Below are positions 9,401 through 18,789 of a DNA stretch of 64,000 bases, piece by piece. The position numbers and the translations under genes are program-made. The notes beneath the pieces were generated by a model. It saw nothing but the letters and a program-made list of their open reading frames with translations. It did not search any database and was not told where the DNA came from. The stretch covers positions 54,414,659-54,478,658 of the forward strand of contig NC_079318.1 of NCBI RefSeq assembly GCF_029931775.1, in the 5' to 3' direction. The first letter of the stretch is position 1. Every line of letters starts with the position of its first letter. The stretch is from Euleptes europaea (taxonomy: Eukaryota > Chordata > Lepidosauria > Squamata > Sphaerodactylidae).

Positions 9401-12053
9401 CCTCCAGTTAAAGGATCTCAGCCTCTGCTTGAGACCTTGGAGACCTGTTGCCTCCCTGGGCTAGATGAACCCGATGGTCTAAGGCAACTTCATATGTTCA
9501 ACCATAAGAACCTTCATAACTTTCATGCAGTGGGGTCCAGACTAAACTTTCCACTAACAGAAGGGGTGTGATTTCCACCAGTTCATTTTTCCTGCTGTAG
9601 GACCTCCATTTGTCTTTCATGTTGTTCCTGAGGGTCTCCTGTTCACTGGGATTGGCATTTTTGGGAGATCAGTGGCCTGCAGTGGGAGAGGGGCAGAACG
9701 TTCTGTTCTGGTGACTGTAGTACCTTCCGTCCACAGAAAATGTAGTCTGGATCCCACCCATAAAAACTTAATGTGTTGACATTTTCTGTAAGATAATATG
9801 TAACGTGTTAGTAATTTTTTTCGTATCTTGACTAGATTTTTGTTTTGTTTCCAAAGATGTCCAAAGTCAGGGGGTGATAAAAGCAGAGCACCAACATTGT
9901 GCCTTGTGTGTGGGACCATGCTGTGTTCTCAGAGTTACTGCTGTCAGACAGAGTTAGAAGGAGAAGATGTAGGAGCTTGTACTGCACATACATATACCTG
10001 TGGCTCTGGAGTGGGAATTTTTCTCAGGTAAGAGTGGCTGCATTCGGTTTTACCACGTGGTCGCTTTCTAGAAAGAGTGTAAATTATGCAGTTCCTTTTA
10101 ATGATCCTTGCACTCGCGGATCTCCCACAACTACCCATAGATACGGAAGCACATGAAGTGGTGTTGCAAAAACGACGATGACTTTATATGTTCTTTGGTG
10201 ATGGATTGCAACTCTCCAGAAATGGGCGGATTTAAAATAATTGTTTTAAACATTATCCCATGCTTCTTCTGTAGTGCTCAGAATGGCATCCATGCCCTTC
10301 CCACCCTTTGTCTCTCACAGCTGCGCTGTGTGGTAGGTCAAGTCAAAAGATGGCAACCGTGCCAAAGCCACCCAGTACGTTTTGTGGTTGACCAGATATT
10401 TGAACATGGGACTCCAGCGCGCTAACTACTGCACCATAACTGCTCTGAGCTTGTTGATGGAATGACATGCCAAATTTCACTAACCAAGGTTATCTTCCTT
10501 ATGTTTTTCATCAGAGTGCGGGAGTGTCAAGTGCTATTCCTAGCTGAGAAAACAAAGGGCTGCTTCTACGCTCCTCCTTACCTTGATGACTATGGAGAGA
10601 CAGATCAGGGTCTCAGGTAGTTTTTTCAGTATTCTGTTTTTAACCCCTCATTACAATGTGCAGATCAGTTTTCTGAAGTCATTGTTGTCACCTGGCACCA
10701 AGGATGACCAGTATTGTCGCTGTTAGGCCAAGTATGTATAGAAATGGAAATTCAAAAGCTAGATCTAGTTCTGATTGCTATGGCCAGGGTTTATGTGGTA
10801 TGTCACTCACTGCCAGGTTGATGTCTACTTAATCCAGTTTCAGCCTCAGAACAGAGTTGGTCCAGTGAACCTTTTTTTGCGCTCAGCAGGTTGGCCTTGC
10901 ACACTGAAGCTTCAGGGGTGCTTCTCAGCACACACATTGAGGTGATGACAATTCTGTGGGAGGACCATGGAAGCTGTCGGCCGCCCATTATTTGCAGCTT
11001 CCTTTTTTATTTTATTACAGCGCCAGACTTATGGAAACCTTAACCGGGGCAGTTTTTGTTTCTCTTTTGTGGCCCTGAATTATTACTCTTCAGGGCAATA
11101 GCATCTGGGAAGGCTCATCCCTCACCTAAGTTGCAGAATGAGCTGCCATTGGGTAGTACACGTTGAGTATCCCTTATCCGGACATCCGATATCCAGACTG
11201 ATCCGAAAACCGACCTTTTGAGCCGGCATGCAGGCATTACTCACAGGCCCTCAGCAGTGCCATTGATGGTTCAATGTCCACAAAATTATTAAAAATATTG
11301 TTTAAAATTACATTCAGGCTATGTGTAGAGTATATGTAAAACAAATGAATTTCGTGTTTAGACTTGGGCCCCATCCCCAAGATATCTCATTATGTATATG
11401 CAAAAATTCCAAAATATTCCAAAATACGGAAGGATCCTAAATACAAACCACTTCTGGTACCAAGCAGTCTGGATAAGGGATACTCAGCCTGTATACTGGA
11501 AGAGGAAGGGAACCGGTCCTCCTTGAGGAAGTAGCAAGCTTCATTGGGTAATGCGACAGTGTACATAGCATTTTATGCAACACGTTTCAACTGTCTGGAG
11601 TACTTCGTACATTATCTGAGTATCCTTACAACGTTCCTGTGTCATATGTCTGTAGTGGGGTTGTTACGAAACTAGGAGCATAGTGGGTTGCCTAATGCTG
11701 CTGCTGAGTTCATGGAAGAGTTTGAATTGAAGCCGCCTTGGTTCGTTGCTTGGATTCTTGGCCTTTGCGCCCTCAGCACAGGCACTCTTGTTTGTGTCAC
11801 AGCTAGCTCAACTACTTCTGTTTGCATGGTAAGACAACAAACTTCTTCTGGAATTCTAGAGAACACGATAGCCTTCATTGCTAATATTTTGACATTTCCT
11901 ATTTCTTTCAGACGTGGGAATCCTTTACATCTGTGCAGAGAACGATTTAAAAAGATTCAAAAACTCTGGCAGCAGCACAGTATTACAGAGGAAATAGGAC
12001 ACGCACAAGAAGCAAATCAAACTTTAGTAGGCATCGACTGGCAGCATTTATAA
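320..12053 (+). CDS. UBR2: UBR2 (N-recognin E3 ubiquitin ligase), C-terminal 13 coding exons
   Basis: Partial gene: exons joined as 320-468, 570-625, 1307-1403, 2690-2757, 3344-3479, 5491-5578, 6358-6488, 6973-7081, 7643-7699, 9212-9289, 9857-10027, 10515-10616 and 11912-12053. Every intron is GT-AG and all phases agree, giving 460 codons and a TAA stop. The product matches the C-terminal quarter of vertebrate UBR2 (about 1755 aa) nearly residue for residue and ends in the characteristic GIDWQHL. UBR2 recognises destabilising N-terminal residues and ubiquitinates substrates with UBE2A/B-type E2s; it acts in the N-degron pathway, including in germ cells. The UBR box and RING lie upstream of this window. 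What is seen here is the helical linker and the C-terminal cysteine/histidine-rich domain (9857-10616). UBR1 is the alternative paralogue, but residues such as the CEEE-like acidic insert and the neighbouring PRPH2 favour UBR2. Confidence 0.95.
570..625 (+). CDS. UBR2: UBR2 exon (window exon 2)
   Basis: A 56-bp micro-exon after TTCCACAG and before GTATGA. It encodes [19 protein letters not shown], matching human [19 protein letters not shown]. It is too short to appear as an open reading frame on its own and was placed by phase and homology. Confidence 0.9.
902..1238 (+). mobile_element. Tigger-type MITE (TcMar), copy 1
   Basis: 337 bp flanked by TA (900-901, 1239-1240). Terminal inverted repeats CGGGTTGAGTATCCCTTATC and its complement near 1218-1238. 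The interior matches the copy at 11159-11491 in the opposite orientation. It resembles the GTTGAGTATCCCTTATCC-ended Tigger-derived MITEs of amniotes. No coding capacity. Confidence 0.8.
1307..1403 (+). CDS. UBR2: UBR2 exon (window exon 3)
   Basis: 97 bp after GTTTAG and before GTAAGT. It encodes [20 protein letters not shown] and onwards to CMLFS, matching the [15 protein letters not shown] block of UBR2. Ends in phase 1. Confidence 0.92.
2030..2565 (+). repeat. L2/CR1-clade LINE 3' fragment
   Basis: Contains the squamate L2-like pattern: TGTACACTGGTTATCCATTT, CTTTAAGGCTTGGGGCTAGG, ACCTGAAGGACTGTCTCCTC, ending in a weak A/T tail near AAATAAAT. In a UBR2 intron; no open frame. Confidence 0.6.
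2690..2757 (+). CDS. UBR2: UBR2 exon (window exon 4)
   Basis: 68 bp after ATACCCAG. It encodes [20 protein letters not shown] and LL. The donor GTGAGT is followed within a few bases by the target duplication of a 5S-derived SINE. Confidence 0.93.
2776..2998 (+). repeat. 5S rRNA-derived SINE with BovB-like tail
   Basis: 223 bp with perfect 12-bp target duplications ATCTCGATTCTA (2764-2775, 2999-3010). The head matches 5S rRNA (AGAAGCTAAGCAGGGTCAG, TTGGATGGGAGACCACCAAG). The tail GCGACTTGACGGCACTTTAC plus (CA)n is shared with the BovB 3' end, implying BovB-driven mobilisation. It abuts the UBR2 exon 4 donor. Confidence 0.9.
3344..3479 (+). CDS. UBR2: UBR2 exon (window exon 5)
   Basis: 136 bp after CTATCTACAG and before GTAATA. 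It encodes [20 protein letters not shown] through [13 protein letters not shown], corresponding to human VGLVLAFPALQCQDFSG. Confidence 0.94.
3866..5110 (+). repeat. L2/CR1-clade LINE 3' region, interrupted
   Basis: L2-like segments (GATTTACGTTGGCTGCCC, CTTTAAGGCCCTAAACCACT, then TGAAGGACCACTTCC at 4746 and an AAATAAATGA tail). It is split by the 475-bp insertion at 4006-4480 and again by about 180 bp (4563-4745) ending in an L2-type tail (CTACCTTGAGTCTCAGTGAG). Confidence 0.6.
4006..4480 (-). mobile_element. Penelope-like element fragment with 82-bp flanking duplication
   Basis: 475 bp inserted in the L2 copy between direct repeats 3924-4005 and 4481-4562 (82 bp each, about 4 differences). 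Read on the - strand it contains GAGCTGAAGAAAACTTTTAC followed by GAAACGC, a hammerhead-like arrangement typical of Penelope-like element ends. No intact protein. Confidence 0.55.
5491..5578 (+). CDS. UBR2: UBR2 exon (window exon 6)
   Basis: 88 bp after TTTTTTCCAG and before GTAAAA. It encodes [20 protein letters not shown] and YKCIAQYVG. The acidic stretch separates UBR2 from UBR1. Ends in phase 2. Confidence 0.93.
6358..6488 (+). CDS. UBR2: UBR2 exon (window exon 7)
   Basis: 131 bp after TGTTTTTAG and before GTATTA. It encodes [20 protein letters not shown] and [20 protein letters not shown], very close to the human sequence. Confidence 0.95.
6973..7081 (+). CDS. UBR2: UBR2 exon (window exon 8)
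   Basis: 109 bp after TATTTTTGCAG and before GTAGGA. It encodes [20 protein letters not shown] preceded by VSGGNQ, as in UBR2. Confidence 0.94.
7643..7699 (+). CDS. UBR2: UBR2 exon (window exon 9)
   Basis: 57-bp micro-exon after TGTTGAAG and before GTAAGC. It encodes [19 protein letters not shown], matching human SWCRNSEVKRYLEGERDAI. Confidence 0.92.
8246..8545 (+). repeat. Sauria-type SINE
   Basis: tRNA-like head (GCCCCGTGGCGCAGAGTGGT), body GTCGGTTTCAGGTAGCCGGC and GGTAAAATGAGTACCCAGCT, 3' end GGGGACCTTTACCTTTT, the ACCTTT-type tail known for Sauria SINEs. About 300 bp, near full length; in a UBR2 intron. Confidence 0.85.
8628..8917 (+). repeat. tRNA-derived SINE
   Basis: Head GAGCCAGCGTGGTGTAGTGG with A and B box-like blocks, then CTGGGTGACCTTGAGCTAGT and CTCTCAGCCCCACC, with an internal duplication of GTGGGGAGGGAAAGGGA near 8790-8830. 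Typical squamate SINE. Confidence 0.8.
9212..9289 (+). CDS. UBR2: UBR2 exon (window exon 10)
   Basis: 78 bp after CCTTTTAG and before GTAAGT. It encodes [20 protein letters not shown] and QASNF, matching human [20 protein letters not shown]. Confidence 0.94.
9371..9503 (+). repeat. tRNA-SINE 3' fragment (GGCTCAGTGG-headed family)
   Basis: CTCCAGTTAAAGGATCTCAG, GAGACCTTGGAGACC and GATGAACCCGATGGTCTAAG match the body of the better preserved copies at 27115 and 52599. The head is missing. Confidence 0.6.
9857..10027 (+). CDS. UBR2: UBR2 exon (window exon 11), Cys-rich core
   Basis: 171 bp after TTCCAAAG and before GTAAGA. It encodes the Cys/His-rich part of the C-terminal domain: [19 protein letters not shown], then [12 protein letters not shown]. 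The clustered Cys and His residues are consistent with structural metal binding. Confidence 0.95.
10270..10446 (-). repeat. tRNA-derived SINE, diverged
   Basis: On the - strand reads GAGCAGTTATGGTGCAGTAG, then a B-box-like GTTCAAAT and CTGGGTGGCTTTGGCAC, the layout of the tRNA-SINEs nearby. In a UBR2 intron. Confidence 0.5.
10515..10616 (+). CDS. UBR2: UBR2 exon (window exon 12)
   Basis: 102 bp after TTTTTCATCAG and before GTAGTT. It encodes [20 protein letters not shown] and [14 protein letters not shown], conserved in UBR1/UBR2. Confidence 0.95.
11159..11491 (-). mobile_element. Tigger-type MITE (TcMar), copy 2
   Basis: 333 bp with flanking TA (11157-11158, 11492-11493) and inverted ends GTTGAGTATCCCTTATCC / GGATAAGGGATACTCAGCC. 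Same family as 902-1238 but reversed. In the last UBR2 intron. Confidence 0.8.
11912..12053 (+). CDS. UBR2: UBR2 terminal coding exon (window exon 13)
   Basis: After TTTCTTTCAG. It encodes [20 protein letters not shown] through [16 protein letters not shown] and stop TAA at 12051-12053, the exact UBR2 C terminus. Confidence 0.97.
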
Positions 12054-14230
12054 CTAGTTATTTTCTGAAGACCGGAACTTCATGATTATTCTTTTGTAAT
12101 CCAGCAGAATTTATCTAAAAGGAGGAGGAATGGGGGAGAAGATTTGAAATAAAGAGAAGATTCTAGTTCTTTTAATTAACTTTTCCATGTTTGTTTTGTA
12201 AATTTCCTGGTTACCATAACCATCTAAACCTCTTTCTGTGTAGCAGATTTGATCAATAGTATTATTTGCCCAGTGCTTCCTTCACACAATACCTATTAAT
12301 TTCTATAACTTGGACTGGTGAATTTACATTTCTGGTACAAAAGTGGCCGCCATCTTGGAGTCTGGCTGATTTTTTTTTATAGCTAAGAGGGGAAGAAAAA
12401 AACTGCTAAAATGGCTTCTAGACCGAGCACAATGCTGAAGTGATGCGTTTGCCCTTTTGTAATAATCTGAGCCATTTTACATTTTAGTACTTAAGCTGTT
12501 CTATACTTGTAATGGAATGAAATAAAGGTGCAAAAAATGTAGCAATGGATTTATCTATGAGTGGATATGAACACTCACTGTATCTAAAATTACTTTGGAA
12601 TCTGCAGTGGTGCAAAACTCTTTTGCCTTTGTATTTCTTCTTACTTAAAGAGCAAATGCTAACTTAAGAAGATTAATTTAAAGATCTTTTCGAAGTCTTG
12701 CACTCTTTAGAGGTAGTGTGTGGATTGTGATATTGACATAGTGGGCAAACCCCTCTTTTGTTTTCTATGCTGTGATTGGTAGTTTTTGATGTTTAAAAGG
12801 CTGACATTTTACTTAGATGAGATACTGTAATGATATCACCCATTAGAGGAACTTGATCTGATGTCAAATTGAAGAGGCAAAGAATGGGAGACTTCTTTTT
12901 GTTTTTGTTGATTTCCAACTTTTAAAGTTCAGAATCCATTTCCCTTTTTTACAGTTCTCAAGAGAAAAACATAGAAAGCAAATTGAAAGCCATGGATCCT
13001 CTTTTTTGTATTTTCAAAGTTCCAGTTGTACAGTTTTTCACCTATGAATTTTCTTCAGTTGCACGCACCATCAACTACATAAAAGTTGCATTTGACTGAC
13101 ATTCTGTAAAGAAGTTTGTCTATAGTATATTTTTAAGTATGTTGAAATAACTACATGGATTTTGCACTTGGCACATGGGTGCCTGAAGGCAGTAAATTTT
13201 CTAGGTATACACAGGGCATCCAAGAAAACTATATAAAAATTGCATATTGTAGTTTTTGGAGAACTTCTACACCTTCCATCCCTTCTAAATATTCTTTAAA
13301 AGCACACATGCGCACACCTATCAAATTACTACTTTGTCTTTTTTTTGCATAATAGTAACCTTCATTAATTCTGATCTATCTTTCTTTTTTTATTTCATCT
13401 TTAGTATGGAGAAGCCATTCCTTGAATATCAAACCCATTTGCAGTTGTAAATTTGGGTTTTTACAAATTTAACACATCCAATAGTGTTCACAGCAGTTTT
13501 CTACTGGTTCAGAATAGATACAGTTAATACATCAGACACAAATATAAAGCTACACCAGTTTGGCTTCCTTATCTTAGGGCAGCTTTCGGTAAGACTTGCT
13601 TGCCTGTCTTCCTACATGCATTAGTAATGCTTGAGCCTCTCTTTTTCTTGCTCTTGATGTGGTGTATTTGGCAGGAAAAATATTCAGTCTTCATTTTCTT
13701 TTCTTTGATTAGGTTGTAGATAAGACTATTTGTTGTGCACGTTATACTTAATATACTAGTTTTGCTCCAACATCAGTTCTTTTTTAGGATTTTGAGGCCA
13801 TGCGTTAAATTGTTCTTTTTCTGTGGGGTGCATAGATATTTCAATCATAGCAAAATTGGATCTGCTGCCATTACACTGAGTTTCTCTGTAAATTAAAATC
13901 TATTGAGCAAAATAAGGCATCCGCCCCCAGGTACTGTAGTCCAAGATGGAGGTCAAATGGGTTAATAGAACTATAATTATGACATAGGAAAATACATCAT
14001 TTATCCTGGTTTTCTGTAAGGTTGCTCATTCTTCAACAACTCATTTTCTTACTTTTTTGTTGTTGCATGTATTTATGTTCATTGTAGAAATGTTTATATA
14101 ACAAGCTTTCAGTATCAGGGAATTTACCTGAATTGGCTAGAACTTTCATATCTGTGGACAACTTGTAAAAATTAAAATGTATCATATGTATAAAATATAA
14201 AAATAAATGCTTTAGGTGTTGACATTCAAT
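12054..14230 (+). other. UBR2: UBR2 3' UTR (probable)
   Basis: About 2.2 kb directly after the stop, AT-rich and free of every repeat family seen elsewhere here, which suggests constraint. AATAAA hexamers lie at 12148-12153, 12521-12526 and 14202-14207. The last is followed by a GT-rich stretch, making it my choice for the distal end; earlier ones could give shorter isoforms. Long 3' UTRs are usual for vertebrate UBR2. The exact end is inferred. Confidence 0.6.
14202..14207 (+). promoter_or_regulatory. Candidate distal polyadenylation signal of UBR2
   Basis: AATAAA in a strongly A-rich context, followed about 10 bases later by TTTAGGTGTTG, a plausible GU-rich downstream element. It marks the end of the repeat-free stretch after the UBR2 stop. 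Confidence 0.45.
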
Positions 14231-15375
14231 TAATGGCTAAATCTTGCTCACTTCATTTTTTTAAAAGAAAGTTTTGTGAATAATTTTGAGTTGCTAGCTA
14301 AATTTTCAGATGGCATGGATTTGTAAGGCTCTAGTTAGCACTGTCCATCAATTGTCCACTAACTACCTGGACTTTTAGCTCAAAAATCAAGATTTTAACA
14401 AAACGACAATATGCATTCCAAAGCATAAAATATTTTTATATTGCAGAAACAAAGGTATAAACACATGCTATTTTGTGAATATGAGTTGCTAACTTCATAC
14501 GATGAATTACCATTTTTTTAAAAAAATACGTTCTAGTCTTGGTGGCTGCAGGGAAAATCTTTACATTGTAAACAGTTTTCATAGCTTAAAGCCAATTTGT
14601 ATTTGATGCCTGTAAAATATAACTCAGTTTGTTACTCTGCCTATGACAACCAGTGGGCTGGATCTTGCGATCTGTCAGCAAAAGGTACTGATGGCTGTAG
14701 ATATTTCAGTGATTCCCCTCCCCTCAGCAGTTTTTTCCAACCCAAGGAAGTTTATTTCAGGGCCTGCATGACTCTCATAGACTTAAGAGGTATGTGGATT
14801 GACAGATTGAAAAGGGGAAGGGGGTGAAGTAGTTCTTTCTGATTGTTCCATCAGCACCGCTCTGCTGACGGAGAAGAGAGGATGATCTCATTCCTTCCCT
14901 CTCCACGCTGCAGCCTCACACTGTGTGTGGCTGTTAGTCCATGTGGGCCCTGTAACCCTGGGAACAAACCTTTCCAGGGTCAGAAAGGTCTGCTAGTGAG
15001 ACAAAAATGGGAAAGATCCACAGCCCTTGCATCCATGGATCACTGGATCCAATCCATAGAATGTTCCTTGTTATTAATGTGCTAGATGAGCAAACACATT
15101 TTTGCCTAGCACACATCCCCTTTGATTTACAGCCTCTGATGCTGGTATAGTGGATAATTTGGGTTCGGATCTACCATTCTGTATGCACACCAGGGATTTT
15201 CAGGTCCCTTTTTCTACTGCAGCTCTGTGAGCTTCCACAAGAATTGCTACACAAGGTTAGGATCCTCTAGAGCAGCACTGAATGCAAGGGACTGAAGAAA
15301 GAAGGGGGAAAGTAGTTGTACTGCTCTTGTACCATGTGCCTTTCATAAGCTTGACCTGGGTATGTCATTATGAGG

Positions 15376-15820
15376 TAAGCATGGTCTTATAAGCATCAAG
15401 TAGTTATTGGCACAGCTGCATAAGTTGGACAATGAGGAAACCTGACAGGAAGAAAGTTGATTCATTTGAAATGTGCTGTTGAAGAAGAGTTTTATGGATA
15501 CCATGGACCACCAAAAAGACAAATCAGTGGGTTCTTGATCAAATCAAGCCTGAACTGTCCCTAGAAGCTAAAATGACTAAACTGAGGCTATCATATTTTG
15601 GTCACATTATGAGAAGACAAGAGTCACTGGAAAAGACAATGGTAGGAAAAGTTGAAGGCTGCAGGAAAAGAGTTAAACCCAACATGAGATGGATTGACTC
15701 AATAAAGAAAGCCACAGCCCTCAGTTTGCAAGACATGGGCAAGGCTGTTAATGATAGGATGTTTTGGAGGTCATTAATTCATAGGGTAACCTAAGTTCCA
15801 TACGAATTGACAGTACTGTT
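15376..15820 (+). repeat. BovB (RTE) LINE 3' fragment
   Basis: Encodes remnants of the BovB ORF2 end: KLRLSYFGHIMRRQESLEKT and RKRVKPNMRWIDSIKKATAL. 5'-truncated; the BovB tail is short and a 5S-SINE tail in the opposite orientation follows. Confidence 0.8.
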
Positions 15821-15835
15821 TTTTGTTTTGTTTTT

Positions 15836-16038
15836 TGCCATCAAGTCGCAGCCAACTTATGGCAACCCCATAGAGTTTTTAAGGCAAGAGTCATTCAGAG
15901 GTGGTTTGCCATTGCCTGACTCTGCGTAGCAACCCTGGTATTTCTTGGTGGGCTCCCATCCAAATATTTATCAGGGCTGACCCTGCTTAGCTTCTAAGAT
16001 TTGACAAGATCAAGCTAGCCTGGGCTATCCAGGTAAGG
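15836..16038 (-). repeat. 5S rRNA-derived SINE
   Basis: Complement of the 2776-2998 family: tail GCCATCAAGTCGCAGCCAAC at the left, 5S-like CCCTGCTTAGCTTCTAAGAT at the right. Old, many substitutions. Confidence 0.8.
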
Positions 16039-16039
16039 G

Positions 16040-17780
16040 CTGACAGCTCGCACATAATGGAACATAGCTTTCTGAATGTCTGTTATCAGCATAAAGACAA
16101 TCTGGTGGGTGCTTTTCAGATGAAGTTCTTTCTCCCATCACTCTCAGAAACCAAATGTGAGCTGCATGTATACTGGGAGGAGTTGGAAGTATTGAAATGG
16201 TGCATCTCTGTAAGAACAATGTAGGCATGCCCTAAAGTTCTCTAAGCTGGTTCATAATGTATGTTGATCTCAAGAAGTGTTGGCTTGTGTACATGGCCAA
16301 TCAGACCAATGCCACAGATTAAATTTATCATCTGATGACATTTCAAACAAACTGTTTTCAGTGCAGCTGATTGTAAGCAATGGGAGATAGCCTTGTCTTT
16401 GAGCTTGAAACTAGATCTCTGCATTTCCTAGCATGTCACTGTGATGGAAAGTTGGCCACGCATTAGTCTTGATAGCGTGTGACATTCTATTTTCTCTGGC
16501 CCTTATCTCTTAATTAACTAACCTCTAATGCTCTTTACAAATCAGCATTGCAAATCATGTTATCTTTTAAACATTTCATTAAGGTCAGCATTAGATTTAA
16601 TATGATAGTCTGTTATGAAGTTTATTCTGAGTTTTACTGGAATGGTTTAATAAAAAAAATTCTATTTCCTTATTTGCAAACTAGTTCAACAAAGGTTAGC
16701 CTTACCTTGAGGAGCCTGATATAGCTTTACTCAGCTCCAACTAAGCAGGACACGCACCAGGAATCAACCATTGTCCGGTATTAGTTATCCAGGACAGGAA
16801 TGCATGAAGGTTAATCTCATAAATTGTATTAAGGTTACTTAGGAATAATTAGCTCTGCAAAAACTGTTGATACTTTCCACCCCTTTTAAGATATTGGGTC
16901 AAATGTTCTGTGTCTTGGCAGAGAATTTGGGGGAGAGGCTTTCATTCTTTTTACATTCTAAAAAATGTCTACACCCAAATAGAAATTATTTTATTACTCC
17001 ATGTAAATCCAGTAGTATATATTTGGCCCCTTTCAGATATAAAGCTGCTAAACAAAAGATTGTTGGTCTTAAGTCTTAACTTCAAACAAATAAAAAGATA
17101 GTTGTACATGTCCAACCTTTAGTGAAGTTTGCTAGTGGATTTGTAAGGTATGAAAGGGCTATGTAGGTGTGGAGAAATGGTGCAGAAAACTTGGAAATAA
17201 GTTCCAATGCTGGGTTGTACAATTGCTTTGGCTTGTTGGTAGGCAATTATTTTACACATAAGAAAATTGACTGTGTTAGAATGCGAGCTAAATGTCATAT
17301 TTCAATGGTATGCATCATGTATCACTCCAGAGTTTGCAATGGAAATGTAGGCTCTCAAGAACTTCAGCAACACCACCACCATTACAGGAATCGGCATCTT
17401 TGTATATAGGGCAACCTATGCAAAGGTGCTGGTCTGTTCAACTAGTTCCTCTGTATGAGTCCTGCCCACTACTCAGGTATGGGGTGCTTCATGCTGACTG
17501 GGCCTTCTGTCTCTAACAATTGGGTGTTTTTGCTTGATCTCAAGTGGCCTAGACACCTACAGACAGTTCAGCCATAAACTGAATGTATACTTGTAGAAAT
17601 AAAATTGGTTCCATAATGCATTTCAGTAATTTCCTGCACCAAATATGGTGATAGCGGCTGGTTTAGATGATTTTAAAGAGTAGGAGAAATTAATGGGTAC
17701 TATCTTTCAGCTTATTGTAGTTGAATGGCAACTAAATGATCTAGTTCTAAAGTACTATGTCTCTGAGAACCAAATCCTGA
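16040..17780. other. Intergenic, nothing recognised
   Basis: AT-rich unique-looking DNA between UBR2 and PRPH2. Short open frames on both strands look random; no splice-flanked conserved exon and no known repeat was seen. Confidence 0.5.
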
Positions 17781-17785
17781 TGATG

Positions 17786-17962
17786 AGAGTCAGTGGCTCA
17801 ATGATAGATAATGTACGCTGTATTCCAGTTCAGTCCCTGGCCTCTGCCGTCAAATATAGCAGCTGTTGGGAAATGCCTTCCTGACCCTGGAGAGCCATTG
17901 CCAATCAGATAGAGAGCACTGAGCTAGATGGATGAGAAGTCCAACTCTGTATAAGGCAACTT
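17786..17962 (+). repeat. tRNA-SINE, diverged (GGCTCAGTGG family)
   Basis: GTCAGTGGCTCAATGATAGA head, TTCCTGACCCTGGAGAGCC and GAGCTAGATGGATGAGAAGT body, TATAAGGCAACTTATG end, matching the 52599 copy in order. Confidence 0.6.
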
Positions 17963-17968
17963 ATGAAG

Positions 17969-18095
17969 AGCCAGTGTGGTGTAATGGTTAGGGTGCTGAA
18001 ACAGGACTGGGAGACTCTGCTTCAAATTCTTTCTCAGCCTATCCTATCTCACAGGGGGTCCATGAAGACAAAAATGTAACACGAGAGAACCATGT
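17969..18095 (+). repeat. tRNA-derived SINE fragment
   Basis: GAGCCAGTGTGGTGTAATGG head, then CTCAGCCTATCCTATCTCAC; same family as 8628-8917, shortened in the middle. It follows the previous SINE directly. Confidence 0.65.
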
Positions 18096-18257
18096 ATGCC
18101 ATCCTGAAAACTTTGGAAAATGTAACAGATGGTTTCATCTGTTCATACAGCACTCAACAGCATTGACACCCAGCTTGTGGTCATTTGGGGTCAAATGTCT
18201 GACTGCCATCACTGTACAACAGAGTACACTAGATAAAATAGTTCTGACCTAACAAGA

Positions 18258-18459
18258 TAGGGTTGCCAGGTCCCTCTATGCATGAGCAGGAGATTTTTGG
18301 GGCGGAGCCTGAGGAGGACGGGTTATGGGAGGGACTTCAATGCCATAGAGTCCAATTGCCGAAGCAGCCATTTTCTCCAGGTGAACTGATCTCTATCAGC
18401 TGGAGATCAGTTGTAATAGCAGGAGATCTCCAGCTAGTACTTGGAGGTTGGCAACCGTA
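18258..18459 (+). mobile_element. hAT MITE (TAGGGTTGCCA ends), copy 1
   Basis: 202 bp with ends TAGGGTTGCCAGG / TTGGCAACCGTA and 8-bp target duplications TAACAAGA / TAACAAGG (18250-18257, 18460-18467). The interior (GATCTCTATCAGCTGGAGAT) matches the copy at 28247. The 8-bp duplication indicates the hAT superfamily. Confidence 0.8.
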
Positions 18460-18505
18460 TAACAAGGCAATCCTCATAAAAGGCAGTTTCAAGAGTAGTG
18501 GTTTT

Positions 18506-18587
18506 GTATGAACTTTTAGTGTTGGTGGTTTGGATGGATTTGGGAGTATGAACTTTTAGTGTTGGTGGTTTGGATGGATTTGGGAGT
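18506..18587. repeat. Tandem duplication, 40-bp unit x 2
   Basis: TATGAACTTTTAGTGTTGGT begins at 18507 and again at 18547; the two 40-bp units are identical as far as read, so the duplication is recent. Confidence 0.9.
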
Positions 18588-18671
18588 CTAAGTTTTCCTT
18601 ATCCTTCACACAATGGTGAACGTTGGCAATGTGCTTTAGACCATATCATATGTTATTATTTTAGATATACA

Positions 18672-18788
18672 TCCTAGGGTTGCCAGGCACAGCTTGGCAA
18701 CCAGTGAGAGACTGGGGTTTTTATTGCCGCTCCAAGTGACTGCAGGAAATAGAAGCTGCGGTCAGGGGATTCCACCATGGCAACCATA
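18672..18788. mobile_element. Short hAT-like MITE (tentative)
   Basis: TAGGGTTGCCAGG at the left and TGGCAACCATA at the right resemble the 18258 family, but the interior differs and no 8-bp flanking duplication is evident. Confidence 0.35.
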
Positions 18789-18789
18789 G

